Notes under the pieces: generated by a model
Databases searched by the model: none
What the model saw: the letters and a program-made list of their open reading frames with translations, nothing else
What the model was told of the DNA's origin: nothing
NCBI RefSeq assembly: GCF_000495435.3
Contig: NZ_AXUN02000146.1
Location: 1-64,000, forward strand
DNA length: 64,000 bases
DNA from: Youngiibacter fragilis 232.1
GTDB lineage: Bacteria; Bacillota; Clostridia; Clostridiales; Clostridiaceae
Direction: 5' to 3'
Shown here: positions 33,531 through 44,544 of the stretch, piece by piece
Layout of the letters: each line of letters starts with the position of its first letter
How positions within the stretch are numbered: position 1 is the first letter of the stretch
Program-made: the position numbers and the translations under genes

Positions 33531-34238
33531 TTATTTCCTCCTTTCATTGTCGTCACCGTCGTCCGTATCTCTCTTTGGCACCTGTGCAGCAGATGAGATG
33601 TATACTATGGCAAGGATCGCAAAGATATAGGCCTGTATGACCCCTGTCAGCAGCCCAAGGACCTGCATGACCACAGGGAATACCAGAGGTACTATGGTGA
33701 GGAGAATGGCTGCGATCATGCTTGAACTCATCACATTTCCATAAAGCCTCACAGCCAGCGAAACTGTCCTTGAAATCTCACCGATGATGTTGAAAGGCAG
33801 CATCAGCGGAGTAGGCTTCAGGTATGATCTAAGGTGCTCCCTTATCCCCTTGCTCCTTATCCCGAAAAATGGGACTGAAAGGAACACGCAGATCGAAAGC
33901 GCAATCGTAGTATTCAGGGATCCCGTAGGCGGCCTGAAGCCAGGTACGACTGACAGCAGGTTGGAAAACAGGATGAACAGGAAAAGGGTCCCTACGAATG
34001 GGATGAACCTCCTGGAGTCCTGCCTTGATATCTCCCTTATCTGGCTTTCCATGGTTTCCATGAGTGCTTCAAGCATTGTCTGACTCCCTGTAACTTTCCT
34101 GCCAGCTGAAAGTCTCCTCATCAGCAAATAGGAGGCCAGTGAAAGGATCGCCATCGTTATCCATGTGTATACCAAAGTGGCTGTGACCCTTAAAATTCCC
34201 CATTCGAAATAAACGGTCTGTCCCGGATCGACGTTCAT
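33531..34238 (-). CDS. atpB: N-ATPase a subunit
   Basis: A membrane stator subunit of about 235 residues with five or six helices. The essential Arg is in SRTVSLAVRLYGNVMSSSM (about residues 158-176), with the family region FSNLLSVVPGFRPPTGSLN before it. The ATG at 34238 lies seven bases after GGAGGTG and is preferred over a GTG at 34244. It stands one base from atpE. Confidence 0.95.
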   Translation of the reverse strand: MNVDPGQTVYFEWGILRVTATLVYTWITMAILSLASYLLMRRLSAGRKVTGSQTMLEALMETMESQIREISRQDSRRFIPFVGTLFLFILFSNLLSVVPGFRPPTGSLNTTIALSICVFLSVPFFGIRSKGIREHLRSYLKPTPLMLPFNIIGEISRTVSLAVRLYGNVMSSSMIAAILLTIVPLVFPVVMQVLGLLTGVIQAYIFAILAIVYISSAAQVPKRDTDDGDDNERRK

Positions 34239-34254
34239 GTCCACTCACCTCCTC

Positions 34255-34518
34255 TCATACCTTCTCCTCCCTTACCAGCCGTATGAGGATGAACCTTGAG
34301 ACCATTACACCGGCCAGAGTCCCTACGATGCGCCTCCAGTCCCCCTGTGACAGGTAGTATATGCCTGAAAGCAGCACCGCCATCCTCACAATGAGGCTGA
34401 TCATCATAAGTACAGCAGGATTCCCGGACCTTTCAAGCCTTGTAACAGTAAGGTAGAGCCCTCCGAAGAACAGGCCTCCAAGAACAACTCCCGCGATAAA
34501 TCCGATCAAGGCATCCAT
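34255..34518 (-). CDS. atpR: N-ATPase AtpR subunit
   Basis: An 87-residue small membrane protein with three hydrophobic stretches (about residues 5-25, 35-57 and 63-80). The second contains PAVLMMISLIVRMAVLLSG, with an intramembrane Arg as in AtpR of other N-ATPase operons. The role is proposed to be in assembly or in the ion path beside the a subunit. The position between atpQ and atpB is diagnostic. Confidence 0.88.
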   Translation of the reverse strand: MDALIGFIAGVVLGGLFFGGLYLTVTRLERSGNPAVLMMISLIVRMAVLLSGIYYLSQGDWRRIVGTLAGVMVSRFILIRLVREEKV

Positions 34519-34521
34519 CCC

Positions 34522-34815
34522 TCAGTCCCCCTTCCTCTTCTCATTAACCCAGCGCCAGGCATTTATGCAGCCTGCTGTCATTCCCACGACAAGCATGGTG
34601 ATCGTCCATGAGACTGTTGACTCGTATCTTCTGTCCAGCCAGCTTCCTATTGCTATTCCTATCAGCGCCGGTATGGCCACTGTCCAGCCGACCATCCCGA
34701 AAACACCTATGTTCGACATTATTTCCCTGCCTTCCCTCTTTGACCTGATCTTCTTTTTCGAATCCGTTTCCACCTGTTCCTTCAGCTTGTCCTCAGGCGA
34801 CTTATCCTTATCCAT
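34522..34815 (-). CDS. atpQ: N-ATPase AtpQ (AtpI-like) subunit
   Basis: A membrane protein of about 97 residues with a charged N-terminus (DKDKSPEDKLKEQVETDSKK) and two helices (VFGMVGWTVAIPALIGIAIG and WTITMLVVGMTAGCINAW), like AtpI/AtpZ. The likely start is the ATG at 34815 just after GGGAGG; the longest frame begins at 34830, overlapping atpC by four bases, and may also be used. It probably assists c-ring assembly or cation supply. Confidence 0.88.
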   Translation of the reverse strand: MDKDKSPEDKLKEQVETDSKKKIRSKREGREIMSNIGVFGMVGWTVAIPALIGIAIGSWLDRRYESTVSWTITMLVVGMTAGCINAWRWVNEKRKGD

Positions 34816-34826
34816 GCTGCCTCCCT

Positions 34827-35204
34827 TCATCCAAGGTCCATGAAGCTCTTGAGCGTTTCTGTCTCCAGCTTCACAAGCACTTCCTTCAGCTGCTGTTCCT
34901 TCTCCTCAGTTTCCCTGAAGCTCCTGTCCACGGATTCGAGAAGAGTCTCAAGGGATTCCCCCCTCATTGCCCGCAGGCAGGTCACTATGACCAGGTCATC
35001 CTGCTTCACAAGGAACCCCTCATCAATAGCCATGTGCTCCTCACCATCTTCACCAAGCACCGTAAGGACCCCCTGCCGAAGGCTCCAGGAACTTGAGACA
35101 TGTCTCGGAAGCACCTGGAAGAACCCTTCCGTCCCGGGTGCGGTGATCTTAAGGGCCTCCCTTTCAAGGACCATGCCGTTCGGCACTATTACCCTGATCC
35201 TCAT
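34827..35204 (-). CDS. atpC: N-ATPase epsilon subunit
   Basis: A subunit of about 125 residues with the epsilon N-terminal beta-sandwich (MRIRVIVPNGMVLE, ITAPGTEGFFQVLPRHV) and a short C-terminal helical tail (about residues 85-125). The start at 35204 overlaps or abuts the atpD stop. It is second in the operon, directly after atpD as in N-ATPases. Confidence 0.93.
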   Translation of the reverse strand: MRIRVIVPNGMVLEREALKITAPGTEGFFQVLPRHVSSSWSLRQGVLTVLGEDGEEHMAIDEGFLVKQDDLVIVTCLRAMRGESLETLLESVDRSFRETEEKEQQLKEVLVKLETETLKSFMDLG

Positions 35205-35205
35205 G

Positions 35206-36882
<1,677 letters not shown>

Positions 36883-36914
36883 AACCAGGGAAGTCACAAG
36901 ACACTTCCCTGGTT
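36883..36914 (-). terminator. Terminator of the FadH-like gene
   Basis: AACCAGGGAAGT (36883-36894) pairs perfectly with ACTTCCCTGGTT (36903-36914). On the minus strand it is followed by TTC and seven T. Confidence 0.88.
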
Positions 36915-36928
36915 GCCGAAATTTTGGA

Positions 36929-38971
36929 TCAGATCATCCTAGCCGCATCGTATGCATCCCATACGGCCTTCATCACATTTTCAGGCTTCACGGCATCCCC
37001 TATGAGATGGACGTTGTCTGCCCTGACCTCCTCATACAGGCTGTTGTCGCTGACGTATCCGACTGAAACAATGACGTGGTCCGCCTTGACCTGTGAAGGC
37101 ACAGGCATCCCTCCCGGTCCTGCCGCAAACATAAGCTTCGCCCTGTTGTTGATGTTAGGATAGTTCTTCACTGTCGTGACCAAATCAGCGACACCGTTCT
37201 CGTACTTTGTCACGACAGTTGACTTCATCACGTTCACCTTGTAATAGTCTATCATCTCCATCAGCATGTTGTAGTTGGCGGCTGAAAGCCCGAAGGAATT
37301 GAGTATGGTGTCTGTCGCCTCAACTACAGTGACTCTTTTACCTTTCTTTCCAAGGTCGCAGGCTATCTCAATTCCGGTCAGTCCTCCGCCCACTATAAGT
37401 ATATTCTCCCCATCAACGTTTCCGTTCATCAGCGTATCTATCGTATATGTGACGTTCTTCTGGTCGAAGCCTGGAGTCGCTAGCTTCTTCTCCACGGCCC
37501 CGGTGGCTACGAAGATCTCATCATAACCTGAAGCTTTAATGAGATCCTTGTCAGCATATGAATTTAGGTGGACATTGACACCGGTATCCTTCACCTGCTT
37601 CTCGTACCATGTGAGAAGCCTCCTGTCATCCTCCTTGTAGTCAAATGCCGATGCAGGTATGAACTGACCTCCAAGCCTTCCTGTCTTCTCATACAGGTCT
37701 ACGGAGTGGCCTCTCAACGCACATACCCTTGCTGCCTCCATGCCTCCGATTCCGCCTCCGACAACAAGGACCTTCTTCACCTTGTCAGCCTTTCCTATGC
37801 CGTAGGTAAGCTCCCTTCCGCAGGCTGGATTCACCGCGCAGGAGATGTCCTTCATCTGGAAGATCCTAGACAGGCAGCCGTTATGGCAGCCAATGCATGG
37901 CCGGATGTCAGATTCCTCTCCTGCCATGAACTTGTCAGCCATGTAAGGGTCGGCAAGAAGCGGTCTTCCCATCCCCATCATATCTATTCCGCCCTCTGCT
38001 ATCTCCCTGTCGGCAAGAGCCGGGTCATCGAACTTTCCTGCACATATGACAGGAATCGAGACATGCTTCCTCAGGAACTTCACGTCCTCAAGGTTGCAGG
38101 CCTTTGGCATGTAGACTGGCGGATGAGGCCAGTACCAGCTGTCGTAGGAGCCGTTGTCGCAGTTCAGCGCATCATACCCTGCTTCAGCAAGCATGTTGGC
38201 TACCACTATGCTCTCCTCGTAGTCCCTTCCGAACTCAGTGAACTTCTCTCCCGGCAGGGCTCCCCTGTTGAAGCCCTTCATGTAGCTCTTTACGCTGTAC
38301 CTGACAGTAACCGGGAAATCGCTCCCGCATTTGGCCTTTATAGCCTGTACGATCTCTGTAGGGAACCTAAGCCTGTTCTCAAGGCTTCCGCCGTACTCGT
38401 CAGTCCTGTGGTTTGTGTTCTCCATGGTGAACTGGTCCAGCAGATACCCTTCATGTACCGCGTGGACCTCCACTCCATCTATTCCCGCCATCTTGTTTGC
38501 AAGTGCTGCATTAGCGAACATCTCGATATAGTCCTTTATTTCAGCTGCAGTCATCTCCCTGTTGTTGTGTGTAGGGTCCCATACATTCGGCAGCTCGCTC
38601 GGAGCAGGGTCAGTGTGGTGCATGCTTGACCGGCCTGAAAGTGCGGTGATCTGGACTATCACCTTCGACCCGTACTTGTGTATGCCGTCAGCAAGGTACT
38701 TCTGCTGTTCTATGTACTTGTAGAAGCCTTCGCCCTGGTCTCCTGGTCCATGGCCCTTTGGAAGCCATGCCACCGGAAGCAGCCCTGTTATTATGAGTCC
38801 CGTCCCACCCTTTGCGCGTTCGATGTAATAGTCAGCGCCATCCTTCGTATAGGCTCCGTTCGGTCCCATGAGCCTTGGGGAAAAGACCCCCATGGGCATC
38901 ATGGCTATGCGGTTCTTAACCTCCATGGAGCCGATCTTTACAGGAGAAAACAATGCAGGATACTTTGACAT
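36929..38971 (-). CDS. FadH/enoate-reductase-like flavoprotein
   Basis: An NADH:flavin oxidoreductase of about 680 residues. The first 370 residues form an old-yellow-enzyme barrel (SPVKIGSMEVKNRIAMMPMG, VHAVHEGYLLDQF). A four-Cys cluster motif follows (CIGCHNGC, then C and C about 12 and 16 residues on) for [4Fe-4S]. The C-terminal half has two dinucleotide folds (VLVVGGGIGGMEAA and ILIVGGGLTGIEIA). Relatives are 2,4-dienoyl-CoA reductases, enoate reductases and bile-acid BaiCD/BaiH enzymes. It should reduce an activated C=C bond; the substrate is unknown. The ATG at 38971 is preferred over an upstream start at 39037. Confidence 0.92.
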   Translation of the reverse strand: MSKYPALFSPVKIGSMEVKNRIAMMPMGVFSPRLMGPNGAYTKDGADYYIERAKGGTGLIITGLLPVAWLPKGHGPGDQGEGFYKYIEQQKYLADGIHKYGSKVIVQITALSGRSSMHHTDPAPSELPNVWDPTHNNREMTAAEIKDYIEMFANAALANKMAGIDGVEVHAVHEGYLLDQFTMENTNHRTDEYGGSLENRLRFPTEIVQAIKAKCGSDFPVTVRYSVKSYMKGFNRGALPGEKFTEFGRDYEESIVVANMLAEAGYDALNCDNGSYDSWYWPHPPVYMPKACNLEDVKFLRKHVSIPVICAGKFDDPALADREIAEGGIDMMGMGRPLLADPYMADKFMAGEESDIRPCIGCHNGCLSRIFQMKDISCAVNPACGRELTYGIGKADKVKKVLVVGGGIGGMEAARVCALRGHSVDLYEKTGRLGGQFIPASAFDYKEDDRRLLTWYEKQVKDTGVNVHLNSYADKDLIKASGYDEIFVATGAVEKKLATPGFDQKNVTYTIDTLMNGNVDGENILIVGGGLTGIEIACDLGKKGKRVTVVEATDTILNSFGLSAANYNMLMEMIDYYKVNVMKSTVVTKYENGVADLVTTVKNYPNINNRAKLMFAAGPGGMPVPSQVKADHVIVSVGYVSDNSLYEEVRADNVHLIGDAVKPENVMKAVWDAYDAARMI

Positions 38972-39039
38972 GGTTTCGCCTCTCTTCATGTTATTATTTC
39001 CAAACCGATTCGCCGAACCAGTTTGATGAATATACATAA

Positions 39040-39068
39040 AGTATACCGCTGCATGTAAAGGTATTCAA
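39040..39068 (-). promoter_or_regulatory. Promoter of the FadH-like gene
   Basis: On the minus strand TTGAAT (39068-39063), a 17-base spacer and TATACT (39045-39040), about 65 bases upstream of the coding start. Confidence 0.5.
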
Positions 39069-39207
39069 CTCACCTGACAAATATTTATCAATTTTGAGAT
39101 ATTTTACACAAACCATCTCATTTATTTGGATTTACGCATGCCAAAACCTCATTTTGCTCAATCCTTCCTAATATGGAAATCTAAACCAATCCGCTGCATT
39201 GCAAATG

Positions 39208-39249
39208 CTGAAGCCATGGACCGGGGATTATCCAGGGCCATGGCTTCAG
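39208..39249 (-). terminator. azlCD terminator
   Basis: CTGAAGCCATGG (39208-39219) and CCATGGCTTCAG (39238-39249) form a perfect 12-bp stem 60 bases downstream of the azlD stop. Confidence 0.6.
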
Positions 39250-39308
39250 GAACCAGATATTCAGGACAGCGTTCTGCGCTATGATGAGGTTTTCTCAGGC
39301 GGCAATCT

Positions 39309-39647
39309 TCAGGCAAACACAACCTGAACCAGGAACATGTACAGCACCGTTCCTCCTGCCATGCTCAGAAGTATGTTCCTCTTCCAGACATGGAGTATGG
39401 CTACAAGGGCTGCTGAAACAAGCTCCGGAACGAATGCGCCTGTGCTTGTGAAATCAATCCCCTTCAGGCAGTAGACGACAAGGGTCGCAATTATTGCCGG
39501 AGGCAGGATCTTTCCAAGGTAGTCAATCGATTTCGGCATTTCCTTGTGCCTTCCGAAGAGTATGAAGGGCAGAGCCCTTACTGCAATGGTGACTGCGCCT
39601 GTAACGGCTATAATAGCCACTGACTCATTGAATCCTATAGTCATCAC
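39309..39647 (-). CDS. azlD: AzlD-family membrane protein
   Basis: A 112-residue small subunit of an AzlCD-type exporter, with four hydrophobic helices. VRALPFILFGRHKEMPKSIDYLGKILPPAI is the family core. AzlCD pairs export branched-chain amino acids and analogues. It overlaps azlC by four bases. Confidence 0.92.
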   Translation of the reverse strand: MMTIGFNESVAIIAVTGAVTIAVRALPFILFGRHKEMPKSIDYLGKILPPAIIATLVVYCLKGIDFTSTGAFVPELVSAALVAILHVWKRNILLSMAGGTVLYMFLVQVVFA

Positions 39648-40339
39648 TTTGCCCCCTCCATCGCATGAATTACCTTCTTCTTTCCCGCCATGAGCATGAA
39701 CACAGTGGCAATGAGGCTTGGCAGGATGAACCTGTCAGGCCCGACTACCAAAAGGAAGAAGAGTGAGGATATTATCCCTGCTATCGCCGGGAAATGGGAC
39801 TTGTATCCCATCCACTGCTCGATGAATATGACCGTGAAGAGTGCAGTCATTGAAAAATCTATGCCTGTGAAGTCAAAGGGTATGAGCTGACCCGCAACTG
39901 CTCCGAGTACGCTTCCAAAGACCCAGTATGACTGGTTCATCGCTGATATAAGGAATGAAGCCTTCTTCTCATCCACGCCATCCGGCACATCAAGTGCGCA
40001 CAGAAGTGAATATGTCTCATCAGTAAGTGAGAAGATCATATAGAAGTACTTCCTGCCCATCCTCTTGAACTTTTCAACGAAGGATATCCCATAGAAGATA
40101 TGCCTGCTGTTGATAAGCAGCGTCATTGCGGCAACTACGCCAAGAGGTGTGCCTTCCCTTAAGAACGAGACCAGCACGAACTGCATGGAGCCTGCATATA
40201 CGGTGAGGCTTATGAAGAATGCCCAGAGTACCCCATAGCCTGCCTGCTGCAGGAGTATCCCGAATGCCATGCCCAGGAATACATACCCAAGAAGTACAGG
40301 CACTGATTGCAGAAACGAATATTTCAAGGTCTTTTCCAA
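39644..40339 (-). CDS. azlC: AzlC-family transporter
   Basis: A membrane protein of about 231 residues, the large subunit of the AzlCD branched-chain amino-acid exporter. The N-terminus has FLQSVPVLLGYVFLGMAFG, and SMQFVLVSFL and NSRHIFYG are family motifs. The longest frame begins at 40375, but the TTG at 40339, six bases after GGGAGAG, has the only good ribosome binding site. ilvE lies a few kilobases away, which fits branched-chain amino-acid handling but is not evidence of co-regulation. Confidence 0.93.
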   Translation of the reverse strand: MEKTLKYSFLQSVPVLLGYVFLGMAFGILLQQAGYGVLWAFFISLTVYAGSMQFVLVSFLREGTPLGVVAAMTLLINSRHIFYGISFVEKFKRMGRKYFYMIFSLTDETYSLLCALDVPDGVDEKKASFLISAMNQSYWVFGSVLGAVAGQLIPFDFTGIDFSMTALFTVIFIEQWMGYKSHFPAIAGIISSLFFLLVVGPDRFILPSLIATVFMLMAGKKKVIHAMEGAK

Positions 40340-40588
40340 ACATATCTCTCCCATCAAAAAAGCTATAGGAATCATTTTACCACAAAATCACCCTTTTTGA
40401 ACGATGAAACTGCATATTCATGCAATCTCCTGCAAGTCAGGAATCCTTGGCTTTTCAGCTCCAGCCAAAAATATTTCAGCAAATGCTTCCTGATTCAGGC
40501 GAATTGCAAAGCCTGTAATGTATAATAGCAATATGCATATGCTTCCAAATTCAGACAAATGAAATCTTCCCATGATGAAAGGACCGGC

Positions 40589-42634
40589 ATGACTACTGAT
40601 AAGAACCGGGCACTATATGGCCCTGCTGTTTCACAGACCATCATAACCCTGATAGCCTCCTGGCTCATGGCCAGCACAGTTATGAACCTCATTAACTGGA
40701 ATACGCCCTCCTATTTCTCCCTCGAGAATGCAGGACTTGAGGGCCTTCTTCCATTGCTCCTTTTCTGGATCACCTTTACAGGACTGCTTTTATTGATCGT
40801 TAGGAAGGCTTCAGTGCGTGCGAAGGGCATTGATATTGCGGGCCGGCTTCTTTTCATGTCATGGATACTCCTCGCCTTGTCTGCCATGCAGCGATTTGTC
40901 TATTTAGTACCCGCCGCTTCATTTCTCCTGGTTAACCTGACGTCGCTCATGCTTGCAAGGGGGATATTCTTCTCAGCCTTAAGGAAAAGGCAGCTTCCGG
41001 ACATGACGCTTTGCCTATTTGGCCTCCTTATGATAATAATCAATCTTCTTGTCATCCCCTGGGAGGATGCTGTAGCTTCGCTTTTTTCAGGAGCTTCCCT
41101 TGATACAGTAATACCTTTCGTTGTCATATGCATCGCCCTTATACTTGCACTTGTCATCATAATTAATGTTAAGTCAGACTCCTTCAATAAAGGTCGCATG
41201 GTGACAGTTGTAGCCATTACTGCCATGCTCATCCAGGTCTTCCTTAGCGGACGGATACTTTATGCAAGATTCGAGACGCTGTCGACGCCGACCTACGACT
41301 TCAACCTCTTTGCCCAGATGTTCCACAACATGGCTGAAACATTTAAGCCTGTGACCACCCTGGAGCGGAATACCCTGCTATCGCATTTCAGGATCCACCT
41401 GTCACCGGTATATTATCTGATGCTGCCGTTCTTCACTCTTATAAGGACTCCGGCAACCCTCAACGTCCTTCAGGCGGTGATAGTCGGTTCCGGTATGGTT
41501 CCAATGGTTCTGATAGCCAGGCACTTCAGGCTTGAAGCAGGGGTACAGATGGCTTTCTCAATCATATATCTGTTCAGTGCAGCCCTTATGACATCAGGCT
41601 TCTATGACCTTCACGAGAACTGCTTCCTTGTCCCCTTCCTTCTCTTGCTGATCTTAGCCATCGAGAAGAGGAACAGGCCTGGAATGCTCATATTCACCCT
41701 CCTGACCCTGTCAGTGAAGGAGGATGCCGCACTCTACGTATGGACCCTCTCTGCCTTCATCATATTCGAAAGGAAAATGGTCAGGGAGGGACTTGCCATG
41801 CTCTTCACCTCCGGCGCCTATTTTATCGGTGCTGTCAGGTATCTCAACAGGTTCGGGGAAGGCGCAATGACAGGACGGTTCGAAAAACTTATCGGTGTTC
41901 CCGAATGGTCTCTTCTTGCGGTTCCGTATGCGGTAGTTAGAAATCCCGGCTTCATACTGTCAAAGGTCCTTGCAAGGGAAAAGCTTGGCTACATCATCCA
42001 GATGTTGTCTCCCCTTGGATTCATGCCGCTGTTCACAAGGAAGCTCAGCCGGTGGGTCCTCATTGTCCCATTCCTTCTCATGAACCTGATGGTGGATTAC
42101 CAGTACCAGTACGACATGAGGTTCCAGTACAACTACGGCTCATATGTCCTCTTGCTGTACATGGCATTGCTTTTCGTTAAGGACCAGGCGGATGCAGCAG
42201 AAGGATCACGAGAAGGAAAAGCAAACAAAGCTTCTGGTTTCTCCCGTATTGCAATCAGCTTCCTTATGGCCACAGCAATCTCCTCAGGCATCCTCGTATC
42301 CTCAATTTACCTTGCAGCGTACGAGCACTACCCCAGGATGCTTGAAGCCAATAAAGATACACTGACTTCGATGAAGCATGCAATGGATGAGATCCCTGAA
42401 GGAAGCTCCGTCCTAGCGACCTGCTACCTGACAGGATACCTTTCAGACCGTGAAGCAATCTATGACATAGACTATAACCTTGAAGGCAGTACCTATTTCA
42501 AAGCTGACTACATAGCCATAGACCTGCGGCCTGCCTACAAGGGTGACCACGAGTCCATTGTACCGATGTTCCTATCTGACGGGTATGAGATCCTTACAAT
42601 GGAAGAAGATGAGATACTCATTCTAAAACGCTAG
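40589..42634 (+). CDS. DUF2079 polytopic membrane protein
   Basis: A membrane protein of about 681 residues with a dozen or more hydrophobic helices. The DUF2079 core is visible as YDFNLFAQMFHNMAET, HFRIHLSPVYYLMLPFF and FYDLHENCFLVPFLLL. These resemble GT-C-type glycosyltransferases, with an acidic motif in the first outer loop, so a lipid-linked sugar transferase is possible but unproven. The last 100 residues form a soluble tail with YDIDYNLEGSTYFKADYIAID. The ATG at 40589 after GAAAGGA is preferred over 40559. Confidence 0.85.
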   Translation: MTTDKNRALYGPAVSQTIITLIASWLMASTVMNLINWNTPSYFSLENAGLEGLLPLLLFWITFTGLLLLIVRKASVRAKGIDIAGRLLFMSWILLALSAMQRFVYLVPAASFLLVNLTSLMLARGIFFSALRKRQLPDMTLCLFGLLMIIINLLVIPWEDAVASLFSGASLDTVIPFVVICIALILALVIIINVKSDSFNKGRMVTVVAITAMLIQVFLSGRILYARFETLSTPTYDFNLFAQMFHNMAETFKPVTTLERNTLLSHFRIHLSPVYYLMLPFFTLIRTPATLNVLQAVIVGSGMVPMVLIARHFRLEAGVQMAFSIIYLFSAALMTSGFYDLHENCFLVPFLLLLILAIEKRNRPGMLIFTLLTLSVKEDAALYVWTLSAFIIFERKMVREGLAMLFTSGAYFIGAVRYLNRFGEGAMTGRFEKLIGVPEWSLLAVPYAVVRNPGFILSKVLAREKLGYIIQMLSPLGFMPLFTRKLSRWVLIVPFLLMNLMVDYQYQYDMRFQYNYGSYVLLLYMALLFVKDQADAAEGSREGKANKASGFSRIAISFLMATAISSGILVSSIYLAAYEHYPRMLEANKDTLTSMKHAMDEIPEGSSVLATCYLTGYLSDREAIYDIDYNLEGSTYFKADYIAIDLRPAYKGDHESIVPMFLSDGYEILTMEEDEILILKR

Positions 42635-42690
42635 AGTCTTCCAGATATCAGGCTTTTTTAGAAGCTTCGATACAAGAGCATAAAATCAGA

Positions 42691-42731
42691 CACCCCCCTG
42701 AATCCGGAGCATTACAGGATTCAGGGGGGTG
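42691..42731. terminator. Bidirectional terminator
   Basis: CACCCCCCTGAATCC (42691-42705) pairs perfectly with GGATTCAGGGGGGTG (42717-42731), 15 bp, between the convergent DUF2079 and ilvE genes. Confidence 0.85.
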
Positions 42732-42738
42732 AACAATT

Positions 42739-43812
42739 TTACTTTTCTACAGGGACTGTCCAGCCTAAAGTGTCTGGAACCTTGCCCCACTGTATTCCGG
42801 TAAGCCCGTCATACAGCTTCTGTGTAAGGGTGCCTATCTTTCCGCCGCCGATTTCGAAGGTCTTGTCCTTGTATGTCAGCCAGCCGACAGGAGAAACAAC
42901 CGCTGCGGTTCCGGTTCCCCAGACCTCTTCCAGTGTGCCGTTTTCAGCAGCTTCAACTATCTCATCAACTGTTATCAGTCTCTCTGTTACATCTATGCCC
43001 CAGGTCTTCATGAGCTCGATGCATGACTTCCTTGTTATTCCGGCGAGCACTGAACCGGTAAGGCTTGGTGTAAGGACCTCTCCGTTCACCTTGAACATGA
43101 TGTTCATGCTTCCGACTTCCTCGATGTACTTCCTCTCGACTCCGTCAAGCCAGAGTACCTGTGAGTAACCCTTGTACTCTGCGAGAAGGCTTGCCCTTAG
43201 GGATGCCGCGTAGTTTCCTCCGCACTTTGCGATTCCTGTTCCGCCTCTTACAGCCCTGACATCCTGGCTCTCGATCATGATCTTGATCGGATTCAGTCCT
43301 TCCGGATAGTAGCTTCCTACCGGACAGGTTATTATCGAGAAAAGGTAGGACTTCGACGCATGGACACCAAGGCCCACATCCGTCGCTATCATGAACGGCC
43401 TGATATAGAGGGATGTCGCTTCTTCCGAAGGGACCCACTCAGCGTCTACTTCCAGGAGCTTCTTGAGTGCTGCAAGGAACATGTCCTCGTCAACTGCAGG
43501 CATGACCAGCCTCTCTCCCGATATTGCCATTCTCCTTATGTTCTCAGTTGGTCTGAACAGCTGTACCTTTCCTTCAGAGGTCCTGTACGCCTTCATGCCC
43601 TCGAATATCTCCTGACCGTAATGGAATACCATGCACGCCATATCCATCTCGACCGGTCCGTATGGAACTATCCTCGGATCAAACCAGCCCTTGCCTTCCT
43701 CATAGTTCATGAGGAACATATGGTCTGAGAAAGACTTCCCGAACTTTACCGTCTTCATGTCGGGCTTAACCCTCTTGTTCTTTGTCAGCTCTACTCTGAT
43801 ATCCTGTACCAC
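42739..43812 (-). CDS. ilvE: Branched-chain amino-acid aminotransferase
   Basis: A 357-residue class IV PLP enzyme that interconverts Val, Leu and Ile with their 2-oxo acids. The PLP lysine lies in GIAKCGGNYAAS (near residue 205), ADVGLGVHASKSYLFSIITCP precedes it, and SVLAGITRKS and EVWGTGTAAVVSPVG bind the cofactor phosphate. The length and motifs fit the BCAT-like type. The GTG start at 43812 follows GAGGTG by six bases. It has its own -10-like sequences in the upstream region and no T-box leader. Confidence 0.96.
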   Translation of the reverse strand: MVQDIRVELTKNKRVKPDMKTVKFGKSFSDHMFLMNYEEGKGWFDPRIVPYGPVEMDMACMVFHYGQEIFEGMKAYRTSEGKVQLFRPTENIRRMAISGERLVMPAVDEDMFLAALKKLLEVDAEWVPSEEATSLYIRPFMIATDVGLGVHASKSYLFSIITCPVGSYYPEGLNPIKIMIESQDVRAVRGGTGIAKCGGNYAASLRASLLAEYKGYSQVLWLDGVERKYIEEVGSMNIMFKVNGEVLTPSLTGSVLAGITRKSCIELMKTWGIDVTERLITVDEIVEAAENGTLEEVWGTGTAAVVSPVGWLTYKDKTFEIGGGKIGTLTQKLYDGLTGIQWGKVPDTLGWTVPVEK

Positions 43813-44007
43813 TTACAACACCTCGCGTTTTTTCTTGTGTCAGGTGATTTCCACTGTCACCCGCCTTAGTATAATCTCCAATCATTATAACACTATTCTT
43901 CGCCTTCTTCACAAACACTCTAAAAATGTAATCGTTTGAATGTAAAAAACAGGCAAAATCTACCTGTTTCCATAGTGCAATATGTGAATCTTTGATGATT
44001 TTCAGGG

Positions 44008-44334
44008 TTATCTGTGCCGTCTGAACCCGTACTCACCCTTCAGCCTTTCAAACATCTCGAAAACCACAGGGCAGACGTCCGCTGAATCCAAAAGGCTCAG
44101 CCCTGAAATCGAAAGGAGCTTTGCTGCCTTTTCAATTTCCTTGTTCGTGAAATCAGCCCGGTATTCCTTGCAGCAGTTCCTGCAGTCATATCCTGCGAAA
44201 AGTTCCTTGTGGAGCCTAAGGAATCTTCTGTCCAGGTCTTTAGTGTCAGCATGGATCTTTAGATATGTCCTGAACTTATAGTTCTCCTCCAGGGCTTTCC
44301 TTGAAGATCTTCTTACTTCTTCAGGTCTGACCAT
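44008..44334 (-). CDS. Small Cys-motif protein, unknown
   Basis: A protein of about 108 residues from the ATG at 44334 (seven bases after TAGGTG); a longer frame begins with TTG at 44370. It is mostly helical and charged, with a compact Cys motif (YDCRNCCKEY) and one later Cys (DSADVCPVVFEMF). Such spacing could bind zinc or an Fe-S cluster. The pattern loosely recalls YkgJ-type proteins, but I cannot confirm that family. It stands alone between ilvE and an M15 peptidase. Confidence 0.65.
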   Translation of the reverse strand: MVRPEEVRRSSRKALEENYKFRTYLKIHADTKDLDRRFLRLHKELFAGYDCRNCCKEYRADFTNKEIEKAAKLLSISGLSLLDSADVCPVVFEMFERLKGEYGFRRHR

Positions 44335-44544
44335 GAAATCACCTACTGAGGTTCGATATGATTCCTGCAAACTACCCTATCCTCTAACCTTAGATTAGCA
44401 CTTCTGAGATCATTTTTAACCTAGATCATCACTTTCGCTTTGCCTGCTTAAACCTGAATCATGAAAATATACGTCCAAATTAAGGAATGTATAAAGCAGG
44501 TTTCATTATTTATATGGATACTGTTTGGAAAGGCTGGTGATAAG

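Larger units (their letters stand above)
38972..39308. other. Intergenic region between fadH-like gene and azlD
   Basis: No gene is visible in these 337 bases. They contain the promoter of the FadH-like gene and the azl terminator, listed separately. Two loosely similar stretches, CCAAACCGATTCGC near 39000 and CTAAACCAATCCGC near 39181, are too weak to call. Confidence 0.55.

Noticed and set aside
37568-38629. 353-codon open frame opposite the FadH-like gene
   Set aside because: It is antisense to a well-supported gene, its product is low-complexity and Cys/His/Val-rich, and it has no ribosome binding site. It is a shadow of strong codon bias.
38996-39195. Similar stretches CCAAACCGATTCGC and CTAAACCAATCCGC as operator pair
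   Set aside because: Several mismatches, no symmetry and no regulator gene nearby.
43813-44007. Possible T-box or riboswitch leader before ilvE
   Set aside because: The region lacks the T-box core GGGTGGNACCGCG and any terminator/antiterminator pair; only -10-like hexamers are seen.
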